DNA of 64,000 nucleotides from Streptomonospora sp. PA3 (lineage in GTDB: Bacteria > Actinomycetota > Actinomycetes > Streptosporangiales > Streptosporangiaceae): positions 248,001 to 312,000 of the forward strand of contig NZ_VTZW01000008.1 in assembly GCF_009728995.1 (NCBI RefSeq), given 5' to 3'. The notes under the pieces are model-generated. The model was given only the letters and a program-made list of their open reading frames with translations. It had not been told where the DNA came from and did not search any database. Shown in pieces: positions 1 to 8,794 of this stretch. Every line of letters begins with the position of its first letter. The stretch's first letter is position 1. Both the position numbers and the translations under genes were made by a program.

Positions 1-1
1 C

Positions 2-427
2 ATCACCGGCCGCAAGAAGGAGATCATCGTGACCGCCGGCGGCAAGAACGTCGCGCCCGCGGTGATCGAGGACCGGCTGCGCGGCCACGCCATCGTCAGC
101 CAGTGCATGGTGGTCGGCGACAACCGCAACTTCGTCTCGGCGCTGATCACCATCGACCCCGAGGCCTTCGAGTTCTGGAAGAAGCAGCACGGCAAGAGCG
201 GGACCATCGCCGAACTGGTGGAGGACCCCGACCTGGTCGCGACCGTGCAGGAGGCCGTCGACGACGCCAACAAGGCGGTCTCGCGCGCGGAGTCGGTGCG
301 CAAGTTCACCGTCCTGCCGGTCGACTTCACCGAGGAGGGCGGCCAGATGACCCCGTCCCTCAAGGTCAAGCGGCACGTGGTGGCCAAGCAGTTCAGCGAC
401 GAGATCGAGCGCCTCTACAGCAGCTGA
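2..427 (+). CDS. Long-chain acyl-CoA synthetase (AMP-forming), C-terminal part only
   Basis: This is the last 141 residues of an ANL-superfamily adenylate-forming enzyme; the start lies before the window and the reading frame is open from base 2. It would activate fatty acids to acyl-CoA. The hinge region is visible as [17 protein letters not shown] near the start. The C-terminal subdomain ends with [10 protein letters not shown], which carries the A10 lysine needed for adenylation. The next gene is a convergent PimB-type mannosyltransferase. That is the arrangement of fadD15 and pimB in M. tuberculosis (recalled), so a FadD15-like identity is likely. Family membership is certain, but acyl-chain specificity cannot be read from this fragment. 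Confidence 0.9.
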   Translation: MTGRKKEIIVTAGGKNVAPAVIEDRLRGHAIVSQCMVVGDNRNFVSALITIDPEAFEFWKKQHGKSGTIAELVEDPDLVATVQEAVDDANKAVSRAESVRKFTVLPVDFTEEGGQMTPSLKVKRHVVAKQFSDEIERLYSS

Positions 428-607
428 GCGGCGGGTTCTCCGGTGGAGGCGCGTCCGCGGGCCGGCCGCCTCCACCGAGGGCCGCGGCAGGGCCTGCCCC
501 GTCCCCCGGGGACCCGGGCGCCCACCTCCGGGCCGGGAGCCGCCGGCAACCGCCCGGAGCCGCAGGTGCGCGCCCTTCCCGGCGCATGCCGCCGGCTCGA
601 TCGGCGC

Positions 608-1759
608 TCAGCCCTCCAGCAGTTCCCCCAGCCGGGCCGACACCTGGTCCCAGGTCCATTCGCGCCGCACCCACGCGCGCCCGGCCCGGCCCATGGCGGC
701 AGCCTGCTCGGGGTCGGACAGCAGCCGGATGAGGGCTCGCGCCGTCGGGCCCGGGCGGGTCCCCTCGACCACCAGCCCGGTCTCGCCGTCGCGCACCGCG
801 TCCGGTGCGCCGCCCGAGCGCCCGGCCACCGCCGGCAGGCCGCAGGCCGCGGCCTCCAGGTAGACGATCCCCAGCCCTTCGACGTCCAGGCCGCCGTTGC
901 GGGTGCGGCAGGGCATGGCGAACACGTCGCCCGCGTCGTAGTAGGCGGGCAGGTCCGCGGCGGGGACGTCGCCGGCGAAGCACACCGAGTCGGCGATGCC
1001 CTGTTCGCGCGCCATCGCCTCCAGGCGCCGCCGGTAGGGGCCGCCGCCCACCAGGAGGAGCACCGCGCCGGGGACGTCGGCCAGGACCCGCGGCCAGGCC
1101 CGCAGCAGCGTGTCCTGGCCCTTGCGCGCCACCAGCCGCGACACGCACACCACCACCGGGCGCCCGGTCAGGCCGTGGCGCTCGCGCACGCCCTCCCCGC
1201 CCGCTCCGGGACGGAACCGCTCGGCGTCGACGCCGGGCGCCAGCCGGCGCATGCGCGCCGCGGCCGCCGGCGAGAGCGCCCGCGCCAGGCGGGCGCGCGT
1301 GTAGTCGCCGAGGTAGGTCAGGGTGTCGGTCTCCTCGCCGATGCGATGCAGCGCCCGGCGCGCGCCCGGCAGCGCCGACCAACCGGTCTCGTGGCCGTGG
1401 GTCAGCCCCACGATGCGGCGCACTCCGGCGCGGCGCAGGCCGCCGGCCATCAGCCCCAGCGGGGCCGCGGCGCCGAACAGGACCGAATCGCACTCCTCCA
1501 GGGCGGCGATCCGCTCGGCCCGCCGCCGGACGGCGGGGGTGGGCAGCAGCACCGGGGTCCGCTCGCGGACGACGGGGAACGGCAGCCCCAGATCGAAGTC
1601 GGCGGCCCGGCCCCATGCCGCCGAGCCCTTCCGCCCCGGCGTGGAGCAGTAGACGACCACCGAGTCGGCGGGCCTGCGCAGCGCGAGCTCGTGCACGAAG
1701 GCCTGGATGCCCCCGGGGCGGGGCGGAAAGTCGTTGGTGATGATCAGCGTACGCGGCAC
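608..1759 (-). CDS. pimB: GDP-mannose-dependent phosphatidylinositol mannosyltransferase, PimB type
   Basis: A 383-residue GT4/GT-B glycosyltransferase, the usual PimB' length. It probably adds the second mannose during phosphatidylinositol mannoside synthesis at the inner face of the membrane. The N-terminus reads TLIITNDFPPRPGGIQ (acceptor-side loop). The middle has THGHETGW, and the C-terminal GT-B half has VSRLVARKGQDTLL, VGGGPYRRRLE and FAMPCRTRNGGLDVEGLG, with the glutamate-rich nucleotide-sugar loop EGLGIVYLEAAACGLP. I chose the GTG at 1757-1759 because homology begins directly after it; the frame stays open upstream but with unnatural composition. The gene is convergent with the fadD-like gene, as in mycobacteria. 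It could in principle use another acceptor, but sequence agreement with PimB' is close throughout. Confidence 0.92.
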   Translation of the reverse strand: MPRTLIITNDFPPRPGGIQAFVHELALRRPADSVVVYCSTPGRKGSAAWGRAADFDLGLPFPVVRERTPVLLPTPAVRRRAERIAALEECDSVLFGAAAPLGLMAGGLRRAGVRRIVGLTHGHETGWSALPGARRALHRIGEETDTLTYLGDYTRARLARALSPAAAARMRRLAPGVDAERFRPGAGGEGVRERHGLTGRPVVVCVSRLVARKGQDTLLRAWPRVLADVPGAVLLLVGGGPYRRRLEAMAREQGIADSVCFAGDVPAADLPAYYDAGDVFAMPCRTRNGGLDVEGLGIVYLEAAACGLPAVAGRSGGAPDAVRDGETGLVVEGTRPGPTARALIRLLSDPEQAAAMGRAGRAWVRREWTWDQVSARLGELLEG

Positions 1760-1958
1760 GCGGCCGAGTCTAGATCCTCGTCCGCGCCGCGGACCGGCGA
1801 GGCCCGCAGGCGCCCTCCCGGCGCCTGCGCATCCGGCCGCCCGAGGTGCCTCCCGCCTGCTTCCTCGCCGCGTCCCCGTGCCCGCTAGGGCGCCTCCTGC
1901 GACCGGGTGTGCCCGGGGGCCGCTCCGCCGAGAACCGGGAAGCGCGCGCCGGTCCCCT

Positions 1959-2360
1959 TCAGGTCCTCGGGGCCTCCAGCGTGTCCATGCCCGGTGCGGG
2001 CGGGCGGGCCGCACCCGCGAACAGCAGCTCGGCGACGGCCTCCAGAGCCGGCGGAGCGGTCCAGGCGTCGCGCTCCAGGGCGTCGGCGATCCGCCGGCCG
2101 TCGACCTCGGCCGAGAACCTGGTGTCGGCCCGGTAGTACTGCGCTGCGGAGGCCTCCGCCGCCGGAGGGCGCGGGCCCTTCAGGGCGTCGGCGCCCCGCA
2201 CCGGCGCCCCGGCGGTGTGCACGGCCAGAGCCAGGACGTCCCAGGGTGCGCAGCGCGTGGGACGCTGCGCGTCGGCGCCGGTGAGCCCGTTCGGGACGGG
2301 CGCCGGCGCGCGGACCTCGGCGTCGAGCGCCGCTGTGACCGCCGACCGCGCCGGTGGCGT
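1959..2360 (-). pseudogene. Maleylpyruvate isomerase N-domain (MDMPI/DinB-like) remnant
   Basis: The minus-strand frame ending in TGA at 1959 shows strong GC3 coding bias and reads as protein from about 2360. The stretch LTGADAQRPTRCAPWDVLALAVHTAGAP matches the start of mycothiol-dependent maleylpyruvate isomerase-like proteins, which have a PTPCxxWxVxxLxxH metal-site helix. Only about 130 residues are present, against roughly 200 in the family, and the helices that supply the other metal-binding histidines are not recognisable. No ATG, GTG or TTG occurs in frame at the expected start; the frame runs into the end of the NlpC/P60 gene. A CTG overlaps the TGA of that gene, so a coupled atypical start is possible. 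I therefore treat it as a decayed or truncated copy. Confidence 0.45.
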
Positions 2361-3367
2361 CAGGGCCGTACCGCCGAGTGGAAGTTGCTCTGGTAGTAGC
2401 TGCTCAGCTCGACCTCGGCGACCGGCTTGGACGGGTTGGACGCGTGCACCATCTTGTTGTTGCCGACGTACATGCCCACGTGGCTGGGGCCGTCGTAGAA
2501 GAAGATCAAGTCGCCGGGCTGCATCGCGTCCCAGGAGACCGGTGTGCCGGCGTTGACCTGGTCGTAGGTGGTGCGCGGCAGGCTGACACCGGCCTCGGCC
2601 CAGGCGGCCTGCATCAGGCTGGAGCAGTCCCACACGTCGGGGCCGGTGGCGCCCATGCTGTAGGAGTCGCCGATCTGGGCGTAGGCGAAGTCCAGGGCGA
2701 CCGCGGCGCTGCCCGAGGCACTGCCGGTGTAGCTCGCGCCCGTGTCCCCGGTGCCGACGCCGGCGTTGGCGGCCGCCGCGGCCTCGGCGGTGAGGTCGTC
2801 GAGGATGTCCTGCTGCTTGTCGATCTTCTTCTCGGCCTTGTCCTTGGCCTCTTCGGCCTCTTCGAGCTTGTCCTTGGCCTCGGACTTGGTGTCCTTCGCC
2901 TCGGCCGTGAGGTCCTCGAGCTTCTCCTGCTGCTCGGTGTACTCGATGAGGCTCTGGCGCTGGTTCTCGGACAGGTAGCCGAGGTCGGCCGCCTGCTCCA
3001 GGGCCTCCTCGGGGCCGGTGGAGCTCAGCAGGTAGGCGGGGGAGCCGAAGTCGGCGTTGGTGTAGGCCGCGTTGGCCAGCCCGCGGATGTCATCCTGCAT
3101 GCCGTCGATCTTGTCCTGAGTGTCCTGCTTCTCCTCGCGCAGGTCCTCAAGCTTCTCCTTGGCGGCGTCGTGGTCCTGCTTCGCCTGGTTGTACTTCTCG
3201 GCGAGCTTCGCGTGCTCCTCTTGGAGCTTCTCGATCTTGGCCCGCACCTCGTCGGCGGTCGGCTCGGCGACCGCGGCGCTGGAGGACAGGATCAGAGCGC
3301 CTGCGGCGACGAAGCCGACGGTCGCGAGATGCCGGCGGAACGAGCCACGTTCATGGCGATCATCCAC
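2360..3367 (-). CDS. Secreted NlpC/P60 peptidoglycan hydrolase with N-terminal coiled coil
   Basis: A 335-residue exported endopeptidase of the RipA/RipC type, expected to cleave D-Glu to diaminopimelate bonds in cell-wall stem peptides. After a short basic start comes a signal segment (LATVGFVAAGALILSSSAAVA) with a signal-peptidase site near AVAEP. Residues about 40-230 form a Glu/Lys/Ala-rich coiled coil that probably autoinhibits or positions the enzyme. The C-terminal NlpC/P60 domain shows the catalytic cysteine in WDCSSLMQAAW, histidine in PSHVGMYVGN and the following HASN. The start is the GTG at 3365-3367, close to an AGGTG-type ribosome site. The next gene upstream, 3852-4847, is a clear paralogue on the same strand, so the pair probably arose by tandem duplication. 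Confidence 0.9.
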   Translation of the reverse strand: MDDRHERGSFRRHLATVGFVAAGALILSSSAAVAEPTADEVRAKIEKLQEEHAKLAEKYNQAKQDHDAAKEKLEDLREEKQDTQDKIDGMQDDIRGLANAAYTNADFGSPAYLLSSTGPEEALEQAADLGYLSENQRQSLIEYTEQQEKLEDLTAEAKDTKSEAKDKLEEAEEAKDKAEKKIDKQQDILDDLTAEAAAAANAGVGTGDTGASYTGSASGSAAVALDFAYAQIGDSYSMGATGPDVWDCSSLMQAAWAEAGVSLPRTTYDQVNAGTPVSWDAMQPGDLIFFYDGPSHVGMYVGNNKMVHASNPSKPVAEVELSSYYQSNFHSAVRP

Positions 3368-3632
3368 GATGGTGGCACACCTTTCTGCCAGGGGGCCGCC
3401 GCCGGGAGATCCCCGGGGGCGGGCGGACGCGGCAGGCCGCGTGGAGCCGTCGGCGCCGCTTGATGGCTGATAGCACCCGGGGACTGCGCGTGCGGCACGC
3501 GGGGGGAGGTGCCGCAGGGGGGCTTCCCGGCTCCGCCGACCGAGCAGTGGGGCGGCCGTGGGCGGAGTTCGGCGGGAGCCGGCCGCTGCCACCCTTCTGA
3601 TGGCAATTACCGACGACCGGACTCGGCGAGGA

Positions 3633-3662
3633 ACACTAGTGCATCCCAAGCACCATACTCAA
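3633..3662 (-). promoter_or_regulatory. Candidate sigma-A-type promoter for the NlpC/P60 gene ending at 2360
   Basis: On the minus strand TTGAGT (3657-3662) is followed after 18 bases by TAGTGT (3633-3638). It lies about 270 bases before the GTG start, in a locally AT-rich patch that stands out from its GC-rich surroundings. It resembles the stronger TTGAGG-N17-TAAGTT pair found ahead of the paralogous gene. Assignment rests on pattern only. Confidence 0.35.
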
Positions 3663-3818
3663 CCGATTCGTTACGATTTCCGGCTCTTTACTGCATGTCC
3701 GTATTCCTGTTCCGGTCTGCCCCGATCGGTGCGCCGGAGCGCCTGACCGGCCCGCGGAGACCCGAATCGGGCCGATACGGGCCGGGCCGGATCGCGCCGG
3801 GTGTGACCAGCGGCACCG

Positions 3819-3843
3819 GCCCGCCCCGCCGACCGGGGCGGGC
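3819..3843 (-). terminator. Hairpin terminator after the NlpC/P60 gene at 3852-4847
   Basis: GCCCGCCCCG (3819-3828) pairs perfectly with CGGGGCGGGC (3834-3843) around a 5-base loop, starting 9 bases past the stop codon of the minus-strand gene. There is no U-tract, which is common in high-GC actinobacteria. Confidence 0.55.
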
Positions 3844-3851
3844 GCAGGGCG

Positions 3852-4847
3852 CTACGGGCGGACGCCGAACTGGAACTGGCTGTCCCAGTAGCCCGACATC
3901 GACACGACCTCGACGTTCTTGCCGGTGCGCGGCGCGTGGACCATCTGGCCGTTGCCGACGTAGAGGCCGTCGTGGCCGAGGCTGCCGTAGAAGAACACGA
4001 TGTCGCCCGGCTGCAGCTGGTCGCGGGTGACGCGGTGGCCGACCTCGGCCTGGGCGTAGGTGGTGCGGGGCAGGCTCACGCCGGCGGCGCCCCAGGCGCG
4101 CATGACCAGGCCGGAGCAGTCGTAGCCGTCGGGACCGGTGGCGCCGTAGACGTAGGGCTTGCCGACCTGGGCGAAGGCGAAGTCGAGGGCGGCGCGCGCG
4201 TCGCCGGAGGCGGGACCGGTGTAGGAGGCGCCGGCGGTGTCGTCGCCGCCGGAGGCGGGGTCGGCGCTGGGGAACTCGGCGAGCAGGTCCTCCTGCTCGG
4301 CGATCTTGTCCTCGACCTTCTCCTTCTTCTCCTCGATCTCCTCCTTCTTGTCCTTGGCCTCCTCAAGGGCGGCGTCGGCCTCGTCCTTCAGCCGGAACAG
4401 GCGCTCGGCGGAGTCGCTGAAGTCGTCCAGCTTCTCCTTCTGGTTCTCCGAGAGGTAGCCGACGTCGGCCGACTGCGCCATCAGGTCTTCCGGGTTGTCG
4501 ACGCTGATGACGTTGGCGGGCGAGTCCAGGTCGGTGCCCTGGTAGGCGGCGCTGGCGAAGTGGGCGACCTCGTCGCGCAGCTTCTCGTAGCGCTCCTTCT
4601 CGTCGCCCACCTCGTCCTTGAGGTCGTCGGCCTTCTCCTTGGCGGCCTCGTAGTCCTGCTTGGCCTCGTTGTAGTCCTGGACGATGCCGTCGGCCTGCTC
4701 CTGGAGTTCGTCGAGCTTGGCCTCGACCTCCTCCTGGGTCGGCTCGGCGTAGGCCACCCCGGAGGGCACGATGAGGCCTCCGGCGGCCACGACCCCGAAA
4801 CCGGTCGCGATCCGGCGGGCCGTGCGCCGACCACCTGTGCTCGTCAT
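3852..4847 (-). CDS. Secreted NlpC/P60 peptidoglycan hydrolase, paralogue of the neighbour
   Basis: A 331-residue exported cell-wall endopeptidase built like its downstream neighbour. The signal peptide is TGFGVVAAGGLIVPSGVAYA, followed by EPTQEEVEAKLDELQ, then a coiled coil of about 160 residues rich in EAKDKKEEIEEKKEKVEDK. A short Gly/Ser/Asp linker leads to the NlpC/P60 domain. Catalytic residues are visible: Cys in YDCSGLVMRAW, His in LGHDGLYVGN, and the third polar residue in MVHAPRTG. The start ATG at 4845-4847 has AAGGAG upstream. One aspartate (HDG instead of the usual HVG) follows the catalytic His. The two paralogues share the SLPRTTYxQ and QPGDxxFFY blocks but differ strongly in the coiled coil, so they may be targeted differently. 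Confidence 0.92.
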   Translation of the reverse strand: MTSTGGRRTARRIATGFGVVAAGGLIVPSGVAYAEPTQEEVEAKLDELQEQADGIVQDYNEAKQDYEAAKEKADDLKDEVGDEKERYEKLRDEVAHFASAAYQGTDLDSPANVISVDNPEDLMAQSADVGYLSENQKEKLDDFSDSAERLFRLKDEADAALEEAKDKKEEIEEKKEKVEDKIAEQEDLLAEFPSADPASGGDDTAGASYTGPASGDARAALDFAFAQVGKPYVYGATGPDGYDCSGLVMRAWGAAGVSLPRTTYAQAEVGHRVTRDQLQPGDIVFFYGSLGHDGLYVGNGQMVHAPRTGKNVEVVSMSGYWDSQFQFGVRP

Positions 4848-5177
4848 GGCGGTCCACGCTCCTTACGGGTCAGTCCACATGCTCGGATGAGGGGGGATGG
4901 CGGGGCGGTGCGACCGGGCGCAGGCACGGTGCCGGGTGAGCGGGAACCGCGGGCGGTGTGCCGGAGCACCGGTCGGCGCGGCGGCGGGAGAGCGCCGCCG
5001 CACCGGGAGGCCTCCCGCAGAGCGCGAAACCCGGCGGCCGCTCGCCGCGTACGCCGGTGCGACCCTCGCTCTGCGCGGGAAGCCGGTCAAGCTCCGGATA
5101 GAACTTAGCGGACCGGACAGGGCGCCTCAACCACGAGGGCGCTCGCGTCACCCGCTGCACACGGGGTTTCGGACGCC
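4848..5177. other. Long 5' leader region upstream of the NlpC/P60 gene
   Basis: 330 bases between two minus-strand genes. Apart from the promoter at 5102-5130 I see several GC-rich inverted repeats but no match to a known riboswitch, and no gene with a ribosome site. Confidence 0.5.
5102..5130 (-). promoter_or_regulatory. Sigma-A-type promoter of the NlpC/P60 gene at 3852-4847
   Basis: The minus strand carries TTGAGG (5125-5130), 17 bases, then TAAGTT (5102-5107). Both hexamers fit the actinobacterial housekeeping consensus and the spacer length is ideal. The leader to the ATG would be about 250 bases. Confidence 0.55.
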
Positions 5178-6578
5178 TCAAGCACCCCCGAGCCGGCGCA
5201 GCAGCAGTGCCGAGGAGACCGTGCGCGCGCCCTCGCGGCGCACCGCGGTCACGATCTCCCGGTCGGAGGTGACCACCGCCAGCGGCCTCCCCCGGGGCTC
5301 GGCGCGCACCAGCCGGACGATCAGCTCGTCGGCGGTCTCGTCGGGTTCGCTGAACAGCAGCCGCACCCGGCGCGTCGCCGAGAGGACCGGCGGCGTGCCG
5401 ACGTCGGCACCGTCGAAGACGCAGGTGATCTCCGCCTTGGTGCGGCTGGCCAGCCCCTCCAGCGACGACAGCAGCCGGCTGCGCTGGTCGGCCAGCGGCA
5501 GGGTGCCGTACCCGGTCTTGGTGACGTTGTAGCCGTCCACCAGCAGGTGCATCCGCGGCAGCCGGAGCAGCTCGTCGACCAGGCCGGGGTCGTCGTCGGG
5601 CAGCCCCTGGCCGGGAACGGGCGCGTCCTGGTCGGCGGGCTGCTCGGCGACCAGGTCGGCCGGGCTCTCGATGGAGCTGGGCAGCGCCAGCTCGCGGCGC
5701 AGCCCGTGGGCGGCCTCCAGCAGCACGTCCAGCAGGACGCGCAGCCGCGCCTCGTCGGCGCTGCGGCCGGCGCGGGCGGCGCGGCGGGCGTTCTCCACCT
5801 GCGTCTCGGCCGCGGAGAGGCGGTGGCGCAGCCGGCGGTTCTCCGCCTCCACCGCGTTGACCTGGCCGGTGGTGGTCGCGGTGCGCTCCTCGGCCTCCGC
5901 GATCGCCTGCTCGGCCTCGCTCGCCGCCTCTCTGGCGCGCTCGCGCTCGGTGTGCAGCCTGCGGCGCAGGTCGGCGATGGTGCTGCGCTGGTCCTTGAGC
6001 TCGGCGCGCAGCCGCGCCAGCTCCTCGCGCTGGTCGTTCTTGACCTCCTCCAGCCTGCGGCGCAGGTCGGCGATGGTGTCGGCCGCCTCGTCCGCCTCCT
6101 TGGCGCTCTCCCGGCGGTCCAGCTCGCCGCGCACGCGTTCGACGACGTCGCGCCAGCCTTCGGGGCGCAGCAGATAGGCGGCCGCCGCCACGGCGACGGG
6201 GTCGGCCGCCGGAGGGACGACGCCGCGGCGCAGCTCGCCGGCCAGCTCGGGCCAGACCTGCTCGACGCGCTCGGCGACCTGCGCGCGAAAGCCGGCGTCC
6301 GACTCCAGCTGGGCGGCGATCTGGGGCCCGGCCAGCCGCGCGCGGCGGCGCGGCTCGAACTTGGCGACCCGGCGCAGCACCGGCGGCAGGTCGGCCATCC
6401 GCATCCCGCCCAGCACGTCGGAGCCGTACTCGACGACCCGTGCGCGTACCGCCTCCGGCAGCGGACGCGGCAGGTCCTCCCCGCCGCCTCCGGAGCCGCT
6501 CTCGCCGCCGCAGGCCCGGCCCGCGGGTTCGTCGGCGGGGCCGCCGGGCTCGGGACTCCCTCCCGCCTGGGAGGTCAT
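5178..6578 (-). CDS. NYN (YacP-like PIN) domain protein with long coiled coil
   Basis: A 466-residue predicted RNA-processing nuclease. The C-terminal 120 residues are a NYN/YacP domain with the acidic residues expected for metal binding: LVDGYNVTKTG, CVFDGAD, DETADELIVR and VTSDREI. A coiled coil of roughly 130 residues (RRRLEEVKNDQREELARLRAEL and similar) precedes it, containing the segment RRLxxxRxxAR twice. The N-terminal third has a repeated heptad-rich helical domain seen in actinobacterial relatives. ATG at 6576-6578 was chosen because upstream sequence in frame looks non-coding; its ribosome site is weak. It is transcribed divergently from the exonuclease gene at 6988. A role in RNA turnover is family inference; the substrate is unknown. 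Confidence 0.85.
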   Translation of the reverse strand: MTSQAGGSPEPGGPADEPAGRACGGESGSGGGGEDLPRPLPEAVRARVVEYGSDVLGGMRMADLPPVLRRVAKFEPRRRARLAGPQIAAQLESDAGFRAQVAERVEQVWPELAGELRRGVVPPAADPVAVAAAAYLLRPEGWRDVVERVRGELDRRESAKEADEAADTIADLRRRLEEVKNDQREELARLRAELKDQRSTIADLRRRLHTERERAREAASEAEQAIAEAEERTATTTGQVNAVEAENRRLRHRLSAAETQVENARRAARAGRSADEARLRVLLDVLLEAAHGLRRELALPSSIESPADLVAEQPADQDAPVPGQGLPDDDPGLVDELLRLPRMHLLVDGYNVTKTGYGTLPLADQRSRLLSSLEGLASRTKAEITCVFDGADVGTPPVLSATRRVRLLFSEPDETADELIVRLVRAEPRGRPLAVVTSDREIVTAVRREGARTVSSALLLRRLGGA

Positions 6579-6987
6579 GCCCGCACCGCCGGTGCGGGCC
6601 CCGAGCCGCGGCCCGGGGCGGCGCGCAGGCGCGCCCCGCGCCCGCCGAGGCGCCGCCGGATCGGGCCGCCGGGAGCGCGCCGCCCGCGCCAAGGCGGGAC
6701 CGGGTTTCGCACAGCCATCTCCTCCGACCTCCTGCACTCCAGCCTGAAGCTTCGCAGCGCGCCCAGACCGCGCCGCGGCGGTCGCGGCTGCCCCGCCCCG
6801 ACCGCCGCGGCCCGGCCTCGCGCGGAGTCTGGGCCATCTTTCCACGGTGATCGACGCGGAAACCGGCCCAACCGCTCGCACCGGGCGCGCCCGACGGCGG
6901 CTGCACACGCGTCCACCTGCACCGACGCCGGCCCGCACCCCCGGCCCGGCCGCGGATTCCGTCGCAGCCCCCGTTTACCCTGTCCGG
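6579..6987. other. Divergent intergenic region
   Basis: 409 bases between divergent genes with no supportable coding sequence. On the plus strand TACCCT (6976-6981) ends 6 bases before the GTG at 6988, which suggests a leaderless promoter for the exonuclease gene. No clear minus-strand promoter could be picked. Confidence 0.5.
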
Positions 6988-8736
6988 GTGGCCGAGCAGC
7001 ACACCCCCGTCCAAGGCACCCTCGACGACCTGGGCACACCCCTGGCCGAGACCACCTTCACGGTCGTCGACCTGGAGACCACCGGAACACGCGCCGACTC
7101 CGCGGGCATCACCGAGATCGGCGCGGTGCAGGTGCGCGGCGGCGAGGTCCTCGGCGAGTTCTCCACCCTGGTCAACCCCGGTCTGCCCATCCCGCCGTTC
7201 ATCACGCTGCTCACCGGGATCACCCAGGCCATGGTCGCCCCCGCTCCCCCCGTCGAGGCGGTGCTGCCCGGCTTCCTGGAGTTCGCCGCGCTGGACCGCG
7301 GCGCGATCCTGGTCGCCCACAACGCCCCCTTCGACGTCGGGTTCCTCAAGGCGGCCTGCGCCGAGTACGGCTACCCCTGGCCGTCGCCGCAGGTCGTCGA
7401 CACCGTCGCCCTGGCCCGGCGGGTGGTCACCCGCGAGGAGGTGCCCAATCACAAGCTGGGCACGCTCGCGGGCTTCTTCGGCGTGGCCGACCAGCCCACC
7501 CACCGGGCCCTGGACGACGCCCGCGCCACCGTCGGCGTGCTGCACGGCCTGCTGGAGCGCCTGGGCTCCTTCGGCGTCGGCACGGCCGAGGAGCTGCGCC
7601 GGTTCCGCTCGGCGCCCACCGCCGCGCAGCGCACCAAGCGCCGCATCGCCGAGGGCGTGCCCGAGGCCCCCGGCGTCTACGTCTTCACCGACGCCAAGGG
7701 CGAGGCCCTCTACGTCGGCAAGAGCACCAACCTGCGCCGGCGGGTGCGCTCCTACTTCACCGGCTCGGAGAAGCGCGGCCGCATCCGCGAGATGGCCGGC
7801 CTGGTCGAGGGCGTGACACCCATCGTGTGCGAGACCGGGCTGGAGGCCGAGGTCCGCGAACTGCGGCTGATCGCCGAGCGCAAGCCCCCCTACAACCGGC
7901 GCTCGCGCAACCCCGAGCGCGCGCCCTGGCTCAAGCTGACCGCCGAGGACTTCCCCCGCCTGTCGATCGTGCGCACCGTGCGCGACGACGGCGCGCCCTA
8001 CCTGGGGCCCTTCCGCTCGGCGCGCGAGGCCGAGCTGGCGCGGGAGGCGCTGCACCAGTCCTTCCCCCTGCGCCAGTGCACCCGCAGGATCACGCCGAAG
8101 AACCCCACCGCCGCCTGCGTGCTGGCGGAGCTGGGCCGGTGCGGCGCCCCCTGCTCGGGTGCGGAGTCCGCCGAGGACTACGCGGTGCACGCGCGCGCCG
8201 CTGCGGGAGCCATGACCGCCGATCCCGCGGCCGTGGTCGAGCGCATCACCGCCCAGATCCGCGAGCTCTCGGCCGACCTGCGCTACGAGGAGGCCGCCGC
8301 CCACCGCGACCGGCTGGCCGCCTTCCTCACCGCCGCCGCCCGCAGCCAGCGCCTCGCCGCCCTGTCTGCCATCCCCGAGCTGGTCGCCGCCGCGCCCGCG
8401 CGCGGGCCCGAGAGCGCCGTGCGGCCCGGCTGGGAAGTGCACGTGGTGCGCCGCGGCCGCCTGGCCAACAGCGGGTTCATGCGGCCCGGCGACGACCCCG
8501 CGGAGTTCGTCGCGGCGCTGGTGAGCACCGCCGAGTCGGTCTTTCCCGGCCCGGGCCCCGCCCCGTGCGCCAGCGCCTGGGAGATGGAGTGCGTGCTGCG
8601 GTGGCTGGAGTCCCCGGGCGTCCGGCTGGCCGAATCCGCCGAAGGCTGGACATGCCCCGTCAATGGGGCGGAGAAGTACCGGCACCTGACAGACTGGGAG
8701 CGCGGCGGCGGCCTGTCGGCGCTCTCCCACCGCTGA
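6988..8736 (+). CDS. DEDDh 3'-5' exonuclease fused to GIY-YIG (UvrC/Cho-like) nuclease
   Basis: A 582-residue two-nuclease fusion, orthologous by architecture and position to M. tuberculosis Rv2191 (recalled). Residues about 25-190 are a DnaQ-like DEDDh exonuclease: VVDLETTG (first D and E), LVAHNAPFDVGFL (second D), and HRALDDARAT with the catalytic His and last Asp. Residues about 220-310 are a GIY-YIG domain: PEAPGVYVFTDAKGEALYVG then KSTNLRRRVRSYF. A UVR-like helical motif (RYEEAAAHRDRLAAFL) follows near residue 430. The protein probably acts in DNA repair, combining incision and end trimming. The start is a GTG with no ribosome site and an upstream TACCCT box, consistent with leaderless translation. 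Confidence 0.9.
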   Translation: MAEQHTPVQGTLDDLGTPLAETTFTVVDLETTGTRADSAGITEIGAVQVRGGEVLGEFSTLVNPGLPIPPFITLLTGITQAMVAPAPPVEAVLPGFLEFAALDRGAILVAHNAPFDVGFLKAACAEYGYPWPSPQVVDTVALARRVVTREEVPNHKLGTLAGFFGVADQPTHRALDDARATVGVLHGLLERLGSFGVGTAEELRRFRSAPTAAQRTKRRIAEGVPEAPGVYVFTDAKGEALYVGKSTNLRRRVRSYFTGSEKRGRIREMAGLVEGVTPIVCETGLEAEVRELRLIAERKPPYNRRSRNPERAPWLKLTAEDFPRLSIVRTVRDDGAPYLGPFRSAREAELAREALHQSFPLRQCTRRITPKNPTAACVLAELGRCGAPCSGAESAEDYAVHARAAAGAMTADPAAVVERITAQIRELSADLRYEEAAAHRDRLAAFLTAAARSQRLAALSAIPELVAAAPARGPESAVRPGWEVHVVRRGRLANSGFMRPGDDPAEFVAALVSTAESVFPGPGPAPCASAWEMECVLRWLESPGVRLAESAEGWTCPVNGAEKYRHLTDWERGGGLSALSHR

Positions 8737-8794
8737 GCCGGGCGGCGGACGGCCACTCGCCCGCACTGACACGAGCCTGCCCGAGGGAGTGCAG

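Larger units (their letters stand above)
3368..3851. other. Intergenic region between the two NlpC/P60 genes
   Basis: 484 bases with no supportable gene. It holds the candidate promoter at 3633-3662, a terminator hairpin at 3819-3843 and a long probable 5' leader. I looked for the c-di-AMP (ydaO) riboswitch often found before actinobacterial NlpC/P60 genes and did not see its conserved GGGGGACCCA and GGGTGAA elements. Confidence 0.6.

Noticed and set aside
1759-2014. Upstream extension of PimB to an ATG near 2014
   Set aside because: The added 85 residues are Arg/Gly/Pro-rich and lack homology; PimB sequence starts right after the GTG at 1759.
3368-3720. Possible c-di-AMP (ydaO) riboswitch before the NlpC/P60 genes
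   Set aside because: The conserved GGGGGACCCA and GGGTGAA elements could not be found on the minus strand in this gap or in 4848-5177.
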